Shown here one piece after another: positions 1 to 7,396 of a DNA stretch of 32,605 bases (position 1 is its first letter; every line of letters starts with the position of its first letter). The stretch is taken from the NCBI GenBank assembly GCA_021790815.1, contig JAJYFT010000013.1, positions 1 to 32,605 on the forward strand, given 5' to 3'. The position numbers were made by a program, and so were the translations under genes. The DNA is from Actinomycetes bacterium (GTDB lineage Bacteria; Actinomycetota; Acidimicrobiia; Acidimicrobiales; JABEUL01). A model generated the notes under the pieces. The model ran no database searches and had not been told where the DNA came from. It was given only the letters and a program-made list of their open reading frames with translations.

Positions 1-128
1 AAGTCAATTTCATTTTCAAGCGTGGCACCAACACCCAGAGCGTAGAGGATGGCATCCTTACTCTTCCAGGACGTGGTTATAGGCTGAAATGACAGACCGA
101 CTAGGTCTGATGAAAGTTCTTTTGGCAT
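1..128 (-). CDS. MaoC-like (R)-enoyl-CoA hydratase, N-terminal fragment
   Basis: Partial gene; only the first 42 codons are in the window and the rest lies beyond base 1. The ATG at 126-128 follows a strong Shine-Dalgarno GGAGGAA (131-137, minus strand). The visible peptide, with WKSKDAILYALGVGA at about residues 21-35, resembles the N-terminal hotdog domain of MaoC-type dehydratases (peroxisomal-type 2-enoyl-CoA hydratase 2), where a similar segment precedes the acyl-CoA pocket. The expected reaction is hydration of trans-2-enoyl-CoA to (R)-3-hydroxyacyl-CoA in fatty-acid or sterol side-chain breakdown. The catalytic Asp/His motif is not in the window, so activity cannot be judged. The identification rests on this short stretch. 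Confidence 0.68.
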   Translation of the reverse strand, partial: MPKELSSDLVGLSFQPITTSWKSKDAILYALGVGATLENEID

Positions 129-166
129 TATTCCTCCGACTGATAATTTGCTGGTTAGTGTAAAAA

Positions 167-192
167 TTAAATTTCTTTAGTAATGAAATTTA
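167..192 (-). terminator. AT-rich hairpin, possible weak terminator of panB
   Basis: An 8-bp perfect stem (TAAATTTC / GAAATTTA, arms 168-175 and 185-192, 9-base loop) lies 60 bases past the panB stop. Read on the minus strand it is followed by a short T run (ATTTTTA, 161-167). The stem has only one G-C pair, so termination would be weak. Confidence 0.28.
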
Positions 193-251
193 TTTCAAAC
201 AGAGCACTTTTGTCAAAATAAAAACTAAATTGTTTACTTGAAGCCGAAAAG

Positions 252-1058
252 TTAGTGATAAGAGTTCGACTCCGATGGGAAAGTGCCGTCGACAACTTCT
301 TTTTTATACTGCTCAACCGCCTCTAGAGCGACTCCTGAAAGGTCACTAAAAGTTTTGACAAACTTTGCAGAGTTTGAGAATTTGAACCCTGTAACATCAT
401 GAAAAACCAAGACCTGACCGTCGCAGTGTTTTCCAGCTCCAATTCCAATAGTAGGGATAGGGATCTCATCTGTTATAGTTTGCGCAAGATCCGCGGGAAT
501 TCCCTCTAGGACAATTGAAAAGCAGCCAAGGTCACTTAGGTGATGAGCATCTCTTAAAATCTTTTCTCTCTGTTGACTGCTCTTTCCTTGAACTTTAAAC
601 CCCCCAAAAGCATTCACACTCTGAGGCGTCAAGCCAAGGTGACCCATTACTGGAATTTCGGCGCCCAAGATTGAGGCAATTGCATCCGTCCGTTCTTCAC
701 CGCCTTCCAGCTTGACCGCAGAGGCTCCTGCTCTAATTAGCTTTGAGGCATTTTTAACGCTTTTGTTAGGACCAAGGTGATAACTTAACCACGGCATATC
801 GGCAACGAGAAGACACTGTGGTTTAGCATTTTTAACTGCTTTGACGTGGTAGGCGATCTCACTTGTTTTGACTTTCAAGGTATCATCATAACCTAAGACA
901 ACGTTAGCCAAAGAATCACCTACGAGGATAATATCAACTCCAGCTTTATCTGCAATTTGTGCGGTTGGGAAGTCATATGCGGTAATCATAACGATAGGTT
1001 TAGATCCGTTTTTCACTTTTACCGATTTGATTGTCGGAACCGTTACTCGCTCGCTCAT
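252..1058 (-). CDS. panB: 3-methyl-2-oxobutanoate hydroxymethyltransferase (ketopantoate hydroxymethyltransferase)
   Basis: First committed step of pantothenate/CoA synthesis in the cytosol: it adds a hydroxymethyl group from 5,10-methylene-tetrahydrofolate to 2-oxoisovalerate, giving ketopantoate. The 268-residue protein has the full family length. PanB landmarks are present: AYDFPTA (27-33), VGDS with the metal ligand D48, VADMP with D87, KLEGG (116-120), MGHLGLTPQSV (138-148), VLEGIP with the catalytic-base position E185, and IGIGAGxxCDGQVLVFHD (204-221). ATG start with a GGAGGC ribosome site 5-7 bases upstream. Neighbours are 124 bases or more away and not obviously linked to pantothenate synthesis; panC/panD are not in the window. 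No oddities. Confidence 0.97.
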   Translation of the reverse strand: MSERVTVPTIKSVKVKNGSKPIVMITAYDFPTAQIADKAGVDIILVGDSLANVVLGYDDTLKVKTSEIAYHVKAVKNAKPQCLLVADMPWLSYHLGPNKSVKNASKLIRAGASAVKLEGGEERTDAIASILGAEIPVMGHLGLTPQSVNAFGGFKVQGKSSQQREKILRDAHHLSDLGCFSIVLEGIPADLAQTITDEIPIPTIGIGAGKHCDGQVLVFHDVTGFKFSNSAKFVKTFSDLSGVALEAVEQYKKEVVDGTFPSESNSYH

Positions 1059-1199
1059 AAATTAGCCTCCAAGTAGATACTATATGACCTTTACTTAAGC
1101 TGTATTCTAAATTAGCTGACTAATCCGATCAAGCAGAATTGTTTAAATTTGCGGTGAACGTTACTTGTGAAGTGATGTACCTAAGATTTTAGTCTCAAT

Positions 1200-2057
1200 T
1201 TAAACATCTGACAGAGATCTTACCCAAGAAGCAACTTCTTCAACTGAAGTCTGTGAGTATCTTCCAATTACTTCGCCATGGAGCACATTTAAGGCGGAAG
1301 GTGTATTTCCATCCATAGAGTAGTTCCCAATTACTTTAACGGAAAGGTTAGCTATTTCATTGCTGACCATTTGACCATTATTACTTTCTTCAAGCCAAGT
1401 TTTGTAAGTTCCTTCGACAAATTTAAAAGAGTCTTGAAGTTTTTCCGCGACGAATTCATCATGTATTTTATTTTTTGTGGTTACCTCGGCATTTTTCAGA
1501 AACTCTTCTTCCTCTTTTTTTTCTTCTTCCTCTTTTTGTTTTTGTTTTATTTTTTCTTCTTCAGAGACTTTTGATTCAGTAGGCTCTGGCTGAACTGGAT
1601 TTTTCCAACTCGAAGCGAATTCAAAGGTCCTGGCCGCGCGCTCAGCTTCGCTTAATGCATCCCATTCCTCCCACCTTTTAGCGTCTTCATCCGCTTTCTT
1701 GCGCTCCTCATCTTCGATTTTGCGTCGCTTCTTGTCTTGAAATTCGTCAATTAGTTTTTGTTTAATTTCATTTTGACGCTCTTTTATGATTCCAGCATTT
1801 TTTAGTGCTTTCCACTCGTCACTGCCTCTAATTGCGACTCCAACGACTGACTGTGTAAGTATCTCAATTGCTGCTTGAGCGGCTAACCTTCCTGTTAAGA
1901 GCATTAGGAGCGCGGTCTCGCTGCCTTCAGATTCCTTGCTTGAAAAAGTTGCAGCAAGTTCTTGAGCCCTTGCTAGTACGATATTGTTCGTTGCACTTCT
2001 GACGATTTCTCCAGCCTTCTTTAGTGCTGCAGCTCGAGACTCTTCACGCGCATCCAT
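1200..2057 (-). CDS. Unrecognised charged coiled-coil protein (start uncertain, probably further upstream)
   Basis: I do not recognise this 285-residue protein. From the ATG at 2057 it has an Ala-rich helical segment (about residues 8-85, with a mildly hydrophobic stretch near 47-75), then a Lys/Glu-rich, probably coiled-coil section (about 90-200) containing runs such as KQKEEEEKKEEEE, and a compact C-terminal part of about 85 residues. No signal peptide or clear membrane span. The same frame stays open for 52 more codons to a stop at 2214-2216 and that extension reads like real protein (for example EEIDPDAVDRATELAVAVLN), yet it has no ATG, GTG or TTG. The ATG itself has no ribosome site at normal distance; AAGGA lies 4-5 bases before an in-frame ATT at 2067-2069. 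So the true N-terminus is unresolved. It could be a cytosolic structural or phage-shock-like helical protein, but nothing in the sequence decides this. Confidence 0.7.
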   Translation of the reverse strand: MDAREESRAAALKKAGEIVRSATNNIVLARAQELAATFSSKESEGSETALLMLLTGRLAAQAAIEILTQSVVGVAIRGSDEWKALKNAGIIKERQNEIKQKLIDEFQDKKRRKIEDEERKKADEDAKRWEEWDALSEAERAARTFEFASSWKNPVQPEPTESKVSEEEKIKQKQKEEEEKKEEEEFLKNAEVTTKNKIHDEFVAEKLQDSFKFVEGTYKTWLEESNNGQMVSNEIANLSVKVIGNYSMDGNTPSALNVLHGEVIGRYSQTSVEEVASWVRSLSDV

Positions 2058-2262
2058 AGCCGCTAAAATTGATTCCTTAGGTGACGTGCTTGATGCAAGT
2101 TCTTTAGAAGCGTGATATAGGTCATTTAAGACGGCAACTGCTAACTCGGTCGCTCTGTCTACCGCGTCCGGATCTATCTCTTCTTGGCGTGATTTATGAA
2201 ATATAGGAATACTCTAAAAATACCGCGATTTTTGAGTCCGTGCAAAAAATGTGATAGAAAAA

Positions 2263-3036
2263 CTACTTAGAGGGGTCAAAATTGTTGTTTTCAGGTTGCT
2301 TGCTAGCTTTTACAATAGCTGCTTCTGAAACTACTTGAAATGTTTGAATATCTTGAAATCCAGCCTTTATGAACAGTTTTTTCCAGGCTTCAATTGAAAT
2401 AGGTCTTTCGTGTAGACGAAACAGGTACCTACCTAGATTTTTTAAAATTCTCCACCAGCCTTTTGGTCCCTTCTTGAGCATGACCAAGGCCTTTGAAGTT
2501 ATTATTTCGCGGTCTCGTGACGTCGTACCTCGTCCAAGCATCATGTCTCCAATTATTACGTTGCCGTTAGGTTTTACCCAATCCGCCATTTTAAAGACTA
2601 TTTTTTCTTTGTCGGGATCTCTTAAGTGATGAAGAGCATAATTTGACACAATAAAATCAAGAGAACCTGGTGCAATTTCTAACTCTTCAGCAGGAGATGT
2701 AATGGCTTTGATGGATGAGATGTTTTCTTTTTCTGATATCTCATTTAACCTCTTAATCATGAGCGGACTTACATCAACCGCTAAAACGTCAAAACCAAGT
2801 TTTGCTAAAGGTATCGCTAAAGTTCCAGTTCCGCAACCAATGTCCAGTACCTTACAGTTGGTAGGATTTGTTCCATCTACCTCCATTTTTACTTGTTCCA
2901 GTACCGATGCAATAACTTTTTCGAGACCATGTACCCCATGATGTTCCCAAGAACTGACTCTTTTGTTCCAAACTCTGCGTTGGTGTTCAAAGGCTACATG
3001 TGTTGTTACTTTTTGAGTGTTATTTGTATCTTCCAC
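2263..3036 (-). CDS. Class I SAM-dependent methyltransferase
   Basis: A 257-residue cytosolic methyltransferase. Motif I, VLDIGCGTG (63-71), binds the methionine part of SAM; the acidic end of strand beta-2 is D88 in VLAVDVS; motif IV-like SLDFIVSNYALHHL follows near 125-138, and a post-motif WVKPNGNVIIGD near 158-169. This layout matches the UbiE/methyltransf_11 type, but the substrate cannot be told from sequence. The C-terminal third (Trp/Arg-rich, KKGPKGWWRILKNLGRYL) is the likely substrate cap. The start is GTG at 3034-3036: there is no Shine-Dalgarno site, and a TATACT hexamer ends 8 bases upstream, so the mRNA is probably leaderless. It diverges from the alpha/beta hydrolase gene. Confidence 0.88.
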   Translation of the reverse strand: MEDTNNTQKVTTHVAFEHQRRVWNKRVSSWEHHGVHGLEKVIASVLEQVKMEVDGTNPTNCKVLDIGCGTGTLAIPLAKLGFDVLAVDVSPLMIKRLNEISEKENISSIKAITSPAEELEIAPGSLDFIVSNYALHHLRDPDKEKIVFKMADWVKPNGNVIIGDMMLGRGTTSRDREIITSKALVMLKKGPKGWWRILKNLGRYLFRLHERPISIEAWKKLFIKAGFQDIQTFQVVSEAAIVKASKQPENNNFDPSK

Positions 3037-3044
3037 TGGTTGAC

Positions 3045-3050
3045 AGTATA
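3045..3050 (-). promoter_or_regulatory. -10 element for a leaderless methyltransferase mRNA
   Basis: TATACT on the minus strand (plus-strand bases 3045-3050) lies 8 bases before the GTG start at 3036, so transcription would begin at or within a base or two of the start codon. No convincing -35 hexamer at 16-18 bases was found. Confidence 0.4.
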
Positions 3051-3124
3051 GGCGAAAAGTATGAAATGAGATGGCAAATTTGATCTTGGAATTAAGGTGG
3101 GAAAATTAAGTAGACACTTGAATC

Positions 3125-3173
3125 TTTCTAAATTACGAATTGTGATGCAATTTAGGCATTACCAATTTAGAAA
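3125..3173. promoter_or_regulatory. Inverted/direct heptamer cluster in a divergent promoter region
   Basis: A perfect 10-bp inverted repeat (TTTCTAAATT 3125-3134, AATTTAGAAA 3164-3173) flanks a 29-base centre that holds a third copy of the core AATTTAG (3149-3155). The cluster lies between the divergent methyltransferase and alpha/beta hydrolase genes, 19-67 bases before the hydrolase start. It could be a regulator binding region; no regulator is identified. Confidence 0.35.
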
Positions 3174-3191
3174 ATTAGCTATCGTGGAAGT

Positions 3192-4268
3192 ATGTCAAGT
3201 AGACAGCACAAGAAGCATGTTTCAAGAGGCACTTATTTATTCAGACGCGTTATTGTTGTTTTAATTCTAGCTGCTGTCGTATCTCTAGCCTTTTTTGGCG
3301 TTAAAAGTGTTTTTAACAGTAATTCGGTGCAAACAGGTCCCACAACAATACCCACAACTTCTAGCTCAGTTTCGACAACTCAGGTAACGTCACCGAGTGT
3401 TCCTGCAAACGGTGGAATAGGTAAATATAGCGTATTATTGACAAGCGATGTGGTTAAAAATACAGTAGGAACCAGTAATTTTTTAATTCCAACGGAAATT
3501 TATTATCCATCAACCACATCTAGATCAAGTTTTCCACTGATAGTTTTTTCTCAAGGATTCGATATCTCTGCATCTAATTATTCGACGCTTGAGAAACAGT
3601 GGTCTTCCGCCGGATTTGTTGTGGCAATACCAACTTATCCATATACCGATCCAACACAAGGCTCCGTTAATGAGAGTGACATAGTAAATCACCCTTCGGA
3701 TTTAAGCGCAGTAATTTCAGCCGTGGTAGTTTTAAACACTACTAGTGACAGCCCGCTTTTTGGGTTGATCAACACTAATGAAATTGGCCTTATAGGTCAC
3801 TCTGATGGTGGCGACGTGTCGCTAGTAAGTTCAGTTGGATCATGTTGTAAAATAAATACCATAAAAGCTGCAGTAATTCTATCGGGGGCGGAGTTGTCGA
3901 GTTTTGGAGGAAGCTATTTCGCAGGGAGTGAAAGTGTTCCGATGCTTCTGGTCCAAGGTACTGCTGATACAATAAATCCTCCAGAGTGCAGTCAGCAAAT
4001 TTATAATGAAGATCCTGGACCTAAATTTCTATTGGAATTATATGGTCAAGGTCATCAGCCGCCTTATCTCCCCCCAGGACCGCTTCCTATTGTCTCAAAT
4101 GTGTCAACGTTGTTTCTCGACAGTGTGTTAAAGCACAATAGCAATGCAGTAACTGTCATGATGCAAGTAGCGAGCCAGGATTCTGCTGCTTCAATGGTCT
4201 CGACTCCTACTGTTTCTAATTTGAATGGGACTTGCCCCGGAGCGCCAGGAGACGGAGCTGTAGGATGA
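3192..4268 (+). CDS. Membrane-anchored alpha/beta hydrolase (dienelactone hydrolase / cutinase-like esterase type)
   Basis: A 358-residue secreted or surface-anchored hydrolase. N-terminal basic stretch, one membrane span (about residues 19-38), then a Ser/Thr/Pro-rich linker (about 45-72) and the hydrolase domain. The catalytic triad is visible: nucleophile S204 in GHSDGG (202-207), acid D259 in GTADTINPP, base H288 in GQGHQPPY. The oxyanion region FSQGF is at 119-123. Cys218-Cys219 are adjacent in GSCCK. The family includes chlorophyllase-like and polyester/lipid esterases; the substrate is unknown. The ATG at 3192 has a weak upstream GGAAG. Its last bases overlap the start of the GNAT gene (ATGA), so both are probably translated together. 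The anchor-linker-hydrolase layout matches the SGNH esterase gene that faces it at 4.9-6.5 kb. Confidence 0.85.
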   Translation: MSSRQHKKHVSRGTYLFRRVIVVLILAAVVSLAFFGVKSVFNSNSVQTGPTTIPTTSSSVSTTQVTSPSVPANGGIGKYSVLLTSDVVKNTVGTSNFLIPTEIYYPSTTSRSSFPLIVFSQGFDISASNYSTLEKQWSSAGFVVAIPTYPYTDPTQGSVNESDIVNHPSDLSAVISAVVVLNTTSDSPLFGLINTNEIGLIGHSDGGDVSLVSSVGSCCKINTIKAAVILSGAELSSFGGSYFAGSESVPMLLVQGTADTINPPECSQQIYNEDPGPKFLLELYGQGHQPPYLPPGPLPIVSNVSTLFLDSVLKHNSNAVTVMMQVASQDSAASMVSTPTVSNLNGTCPGAPGDGAVG

Positions 4269-4936
4269 GCGAAGTTGATATCCGAGATTTGATCCCTAAA
4301 GACGTAATTGTAGCTTCAAAACTCCACGTAGCGGTTCTTGGGGAGGAGTTTATTTCAAGAGCAGGAATAGAGTTTATGTCTCGATACTACAATGCATGGA
4401 TAAAATCTGACTTTGGAGTAGCTGTTGGTGCGTTTAACGAGGGCAAGTTGGTTGGGGTTTTATTGGGTACTACAGACCCTGGCTCTCATTACAAATCAAT
4501 GGTTAAAACTTCAGGTTTGAATCTGATAGTTGGACTGGTTGTAAGTTGTATCAAGAAGTCTGATTTCAGGAAAGAACTAGTTAGAACACGTCTCGTTAGA
4601 TATACAAGAGGAGTGGCCAAGTTATTATATGGTCGTCTGAGGAGACACGAAAACTACCCAATTGAGAACGAAAAGATCGAACGGGTGGGAGAGTTAACCC
4701 ATGTATTTGTAGATAGTGAGTCGCAAGCAAAAGGAATTGGGACACAGTTAGTTAAGAAGATGATAGACAGATGTGAGCGAGAAAATATTGACACTCTTAC
4801 CCTTGTGACTCCACCAGAATCAAGCGCAAGAATTCTCTACACTAAACTGGGATTTAAGGAAGTAGGAGGGAAGACTTCTTCATCAAATGAGACTTATTTG
4901 AAGATGGAGTATTCTCTAGCAAAGTCGGCTTCGTAG
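4265..4936 (+). CDS. GNAT-family N-acetyltransferase
   Basis: Acetyl-CoA-dependent N-acetyltransferase of about 223 residues. Motif A is clear: THVFVDSESQAKGIG followed by TQLVKKM, with the pyrophosphate-binding Q/RxxGxG element as QAKGIG (about 154-159); motif B follows with the Tyr of ARILYTKLGF near the C-terminus. I place the start at ATG 4265 because it overlaps the upstream stop as ATGA and has GGAG 8 bases upstream; a longer frame from 4232 would begin with an arginine-rich stretch read out of the hydrolase gene. The acceptor substrate is unknown. It converges with the SGNH gene, with only 3 bases between the two stops, so there is no room for a terminator. Confidence 0.88.
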   Translation: MSEVDIRDLIPKDVIVASKLHVAVLGEEFISRAGIEFMSRYYNAWIKSDFGVAVGAFNEGKLVGVLLGTTDPGSHYKSMVKTSGLNLIVGLVVSCIKKSDFRKELVRTRLVRYTRGVAKLLYGRLRRHENYPIENEKIERVGELTHVFVDSESQAKGIGTQLVKKMIDRCERENIDTLTLVTPPESSARILYTKLGFKEVGGKTSSSNETYLKMEYSLAKSAS

Positions 4937-4939
4937 TTT

Positions 4940-6502
4940 TCATTTTTCGATTGGTGGAACGTTGGTCGTAGGGATAACTGGAGCAGCGGCAGTCGTAACA
5001 GGCGCCGGTTGAGTGGTAGTAGACGCTGGAAGCAATCCTGGTTCACCCTGACATCCGGGAGTTCTCGTTACGGATATCAGTGGTGACGCAAGAGGTGCTG
5101 GCTGAATATCAAAGATTTGTGTATCAATTGAGTTCCCGAGGGCGACTTGTCCGCTTGCATTTGGATGTAAGTGGTCGGTTGAGTCATATTGTGGATACAT
5201 TGCATCAGGTTGACAGGCGCCGTTATAAATGTTTGCTACGACGATATTAAAATTAAGCACTGCGTCGAAACTCCGTGACGTCAAAATCCACTGATTGAGT
5301 TGTTCAAGTTCACTTTCATGCGCACTGTCCCACAATCTGTAGTAAGTGCCGTTAAGAAGATAATCGCTACCAAGGCGCGGCAGAAGTGTTGCACCGATCA
5401 CTTTTATTCCTTGCTGATGTGCCTGAGAGACAACTTGTTGATAACCCGACTCGATTAGTGAAGGAGGAGCGCCAAAAAAAATATCGTTAGTCCCAAGGAA
5501 AACTATCAGATAAGAAACCCCTGGAAGCGAGAGAACGTCATCATCCAGTCTGGTTAGGCCCGGAGGACCTCCGCCACCTTTAGAAAAGTTAGGAGTAAAA
5601 GTAGTTAGCGTGTTTGCTGTAATTGATTCGTCAACGACTGCTCTGTGGTCTTGATCAGGTAAAGCGTTAATTCTTGCTTGAAGAACATCTGGCCATCTCA
5701 GTGCTGAATGATAACCGTCAGAGATCGAATCTCCTAGGACTACTATTGATCCTCTCCCTGTGGTTTCAAGTGAATCAATTGCATCAACTAAAATACCGTA
5801 GTTAGTCGCCCCGCCATTAAAAGTGGACCCTGTCAGGTCATTTACCGTATTACCTATGTTGTTTCTTGTGTAGTAAGCAAGCGTGTGACCACTGCAGCAG
5901 TAATGGACAGTCATCAGATCTACATTTGCTACGTATAAACTAATTGCAATAGTTTCACCGGTAGTTGTAGAGAGTTGGACAGGATCTGAGACAATTGATT
6001 GAGCTATTGGAATGGATACTGCTGCACTTCCGGAAAAGGTCAGATTTTGAAGTGTTCCAGGTGATATGGCTGGGCCAATGGACTCAATTCCTACAGTTGC
6101 TGCTCCGATATCAAGCGGGCCAGTCCCAAATTCGTTTGAAATTCTAATCTTAATTGACGTTCCAGCAGCTTCAACGGTTGCGAGATCTCTAATAGTTGAA
6201 TTTGCTGCAGTTCCATGTCCCCATGCCATTGGAGTTGTCCACGACACTCGCCAAACTGGCTGAGGCTCAGTTGTGACGACCGAAGCTTTAGTGGTTGTTG
6301 TTTTAGCAGGATTTGTAGCTGATGGTGAAGACTTGGAAAAAAAATATATTGAGGTGCCTGCGGCAATCAATACGAGAGCTACCAAAGTGACTACCAGCCG
6401 CAGTCTGTTTGAGCCTTTTTTCCGTCTATAGGACTGTCTTTGTGAATGCTGAGCTGGCCTTTTAACAGGTTCTAGCTTTTTAATCTTGTCTCGGTCGTTC
6501 AT
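4940..6502 (-). CDS. Membrane-anchored SGNH/GDSL esterase
   Basis: A 520-residue protein with a basic cytosolic start, one membrane span (about 34-56), a Thr-rich linker (about 60-82), a beta-rich N-terminal domain (about 84-245, starting WRVSWTTPM) and an SGNH hydrolase domain. Block I is VVLGDSISDG with nucleophile S259; a Gly-rich oxyanion segment (SKGGGGPPG, about 307-315) corresponds to block II; block III is GTND with N339; block V is DHLHPN with D443 and H446. The tail (about 480-520) is Thr/Pro-rich. The combination of a jelly-roll-like N-domain and an SGNH domain is known from secreted carbohydrate esterases, so deacylation of a polysaccharide is likely but not shown. It lies 36 bases after era in the same run. 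CysCys at 202-203 and C430/C483 suggest disulfides outside the cell. Confidence 0.88.
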   Translation of the reverse strand: MNDRDKIKKLEPVKRPAQHSQRQSYRRKKGSNRLRLVVTLVALVLIAAGTSIYFFSKSSPSATNPAKTTTTKASVVTTEPQPVWRVSWTTPMAWGHGTAANSTIRDLATVEAAGTSIKIRISNEFGTGPLDIGAATVGIESIGPAISPGTLQNLTFSGSAAVSIPIAQSIVSDPVQLSTTTGETIAISLYVANVDLMTVHYCCSGHTLAYYTRNNIGNTVNDLTGSTFNGGATNYGILVDAIDSLETTGRGSIVVLGDSISDGYHSALRWPDVLQARINALPDQDHRAVVDESITANTLTTFTPNFSKGGGGPPGLTRLDDDVLSLPGVSYLIVFLGTNDIFFGAPPSLIESGYQQVVSQAHQQGIKVIGATLLPRLGSDYLLNGTYYRLWDSAHESELEQLNQWILTSRSFDAVLNFNIVVANIYNGACQPDAMYPQYDSTDHLHPNASGQVALGNSIDTQIFDIQPAPLASPLISVTRTPGCQGEPGLLPASTTTQPAPVTTAAAPVIPTTNVPPIEK

Positions 6503-6538
6503 TATTCCTAATTTAAGTTCTGTGTCTAGGTAATGTTT

Positions 6539-7390
6539 TTACTGAGTTAAATAGCCGAATCTTTCCGCTTTTTGCTGCCAATTTTTATCGACTTTCACCA
6601 TTAGATGCAAAAAGTAGCCCTCTGGAAGAGAAGATTCAACTGTTTTTCTAACTCTTTCTATATTGGATCCGCCTTTACCTAGAATAATCGGTTTTTGACT
6701 GCTCCTCTCTACTAAAATATCGCATTTTATATGTGGAGGTGTGAAGTCTTTGATAACACAGGCTAAAGAATGCGGAAGTTCATCTTTCAAGAAAACAAGT
6801 AATGCTTCTCTTACGAGTTCTGCAATTTGGAACTCTTCTTCAACATCTGACTTTGCCTCCACGGGATACCACATTGGCCCATCTTCAAGGTGCTTAGAAA
6901 GTTGAGTAACAAGAGTCTCAAGGTTTTCCCCACTTCGAGCTGAAACAGGTATGAAAGCAGTTTCAGTTCCGAGATTTAATTCCTCTGATGCCTTAGTGAT
7001 TTGAGTGAGTATTGCCGGTTTTTTCACTTTGTCAATTTTATTTAGTGCAACGATACATTTTCCTTTAATTGACTTTGCAATTCTTATATCTCCCGTGCCT
7101 ATTCCTTTGTAACCATCGACTACGAGAAGTACTACATCTGGACTATCATTTAATGCAGCCTCAGCATTTTCATTTAACTTTTTGCCGAGTTCGCTTTTCG
7201 GTTTATGAACTCCAGGTGTGTCTATAAAAACTATCTGTAAATCCTCTCTGGTTAGGATACCTCGAATTGTTGAGCGAGTAGTGTTTGTGCTACTAGCTGT
7301 GATGGACACCTTATCACCGACAATTGCATTTACAAGGCTTGATTTACCAACCCCTGTTCTTCCAATTATAAGTACAAATCCAGACTTCAC
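6539..7390 (-). CDS. era: GTPase Era, 16S rRNA maturation factor
   Basis: Era binds the 3' end of 16S rRNA with its KH domain and helps small-subunit assembly. GTPase domain: G1 GRTGVGKSS (10-18), G3 DTPGVHKP, G4 NKID, G5 SAR. C-terminal KH domain with the GKGG loop in IILGKGGSNIERV. Length 283 is normal. The P-loop is unusual: most Era proteins read GRPNVGKST, here P, N and T are replaced by T, G and S, although the GxxxxGKS core is intact. The start is GTG at 7388-7390, six bases after the corC-like stop, with no good ribosome site, which suggests translational coupling. The order corC-era is the usual actinobacterial one. Confidence 0.95.
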   Translation of the reverse strand: MKSGFVLIIGRTGVGKSSLVNAIVGDKVSITASSTNTTRSTIRGILTREDLQIVFIDTPGVHKPKSELGKKLNENAEAALNDSPDVVLLVVDGYKGIGTGDIRIAKSIKGKCIVALNKIDKVKKPAILTQITKASEELNLGTETAFIPVSARSGENLETLVTQLSKHLEDGPMWYPVEAKSDVEEEFQIAELVREALLVFLKDELPHSLACVIKDFTPPHIKCDILVERSSQKPIILGKGGSNIERVRKTVESSLPEGYFLHLMVKVDKNWQQKAERFGYLTQ

Positions 7391-7396
7391 TTGTGT

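Noticed and set aside
1371-1574. Plus-strand Phe-rich frame opposite the coiled-coil gene
   Set aside because: It is the mirror of the Glu/Lys-rich tract; poly-Phe composition is an artefact.
4232-4264. Upstream start for the GNAT gene
   Set aside because: Would add 11 Arg-rich residues read out of the hydrolase gene; the ATG at 4265 has GGAG at proper distance and an ATGA overlap.
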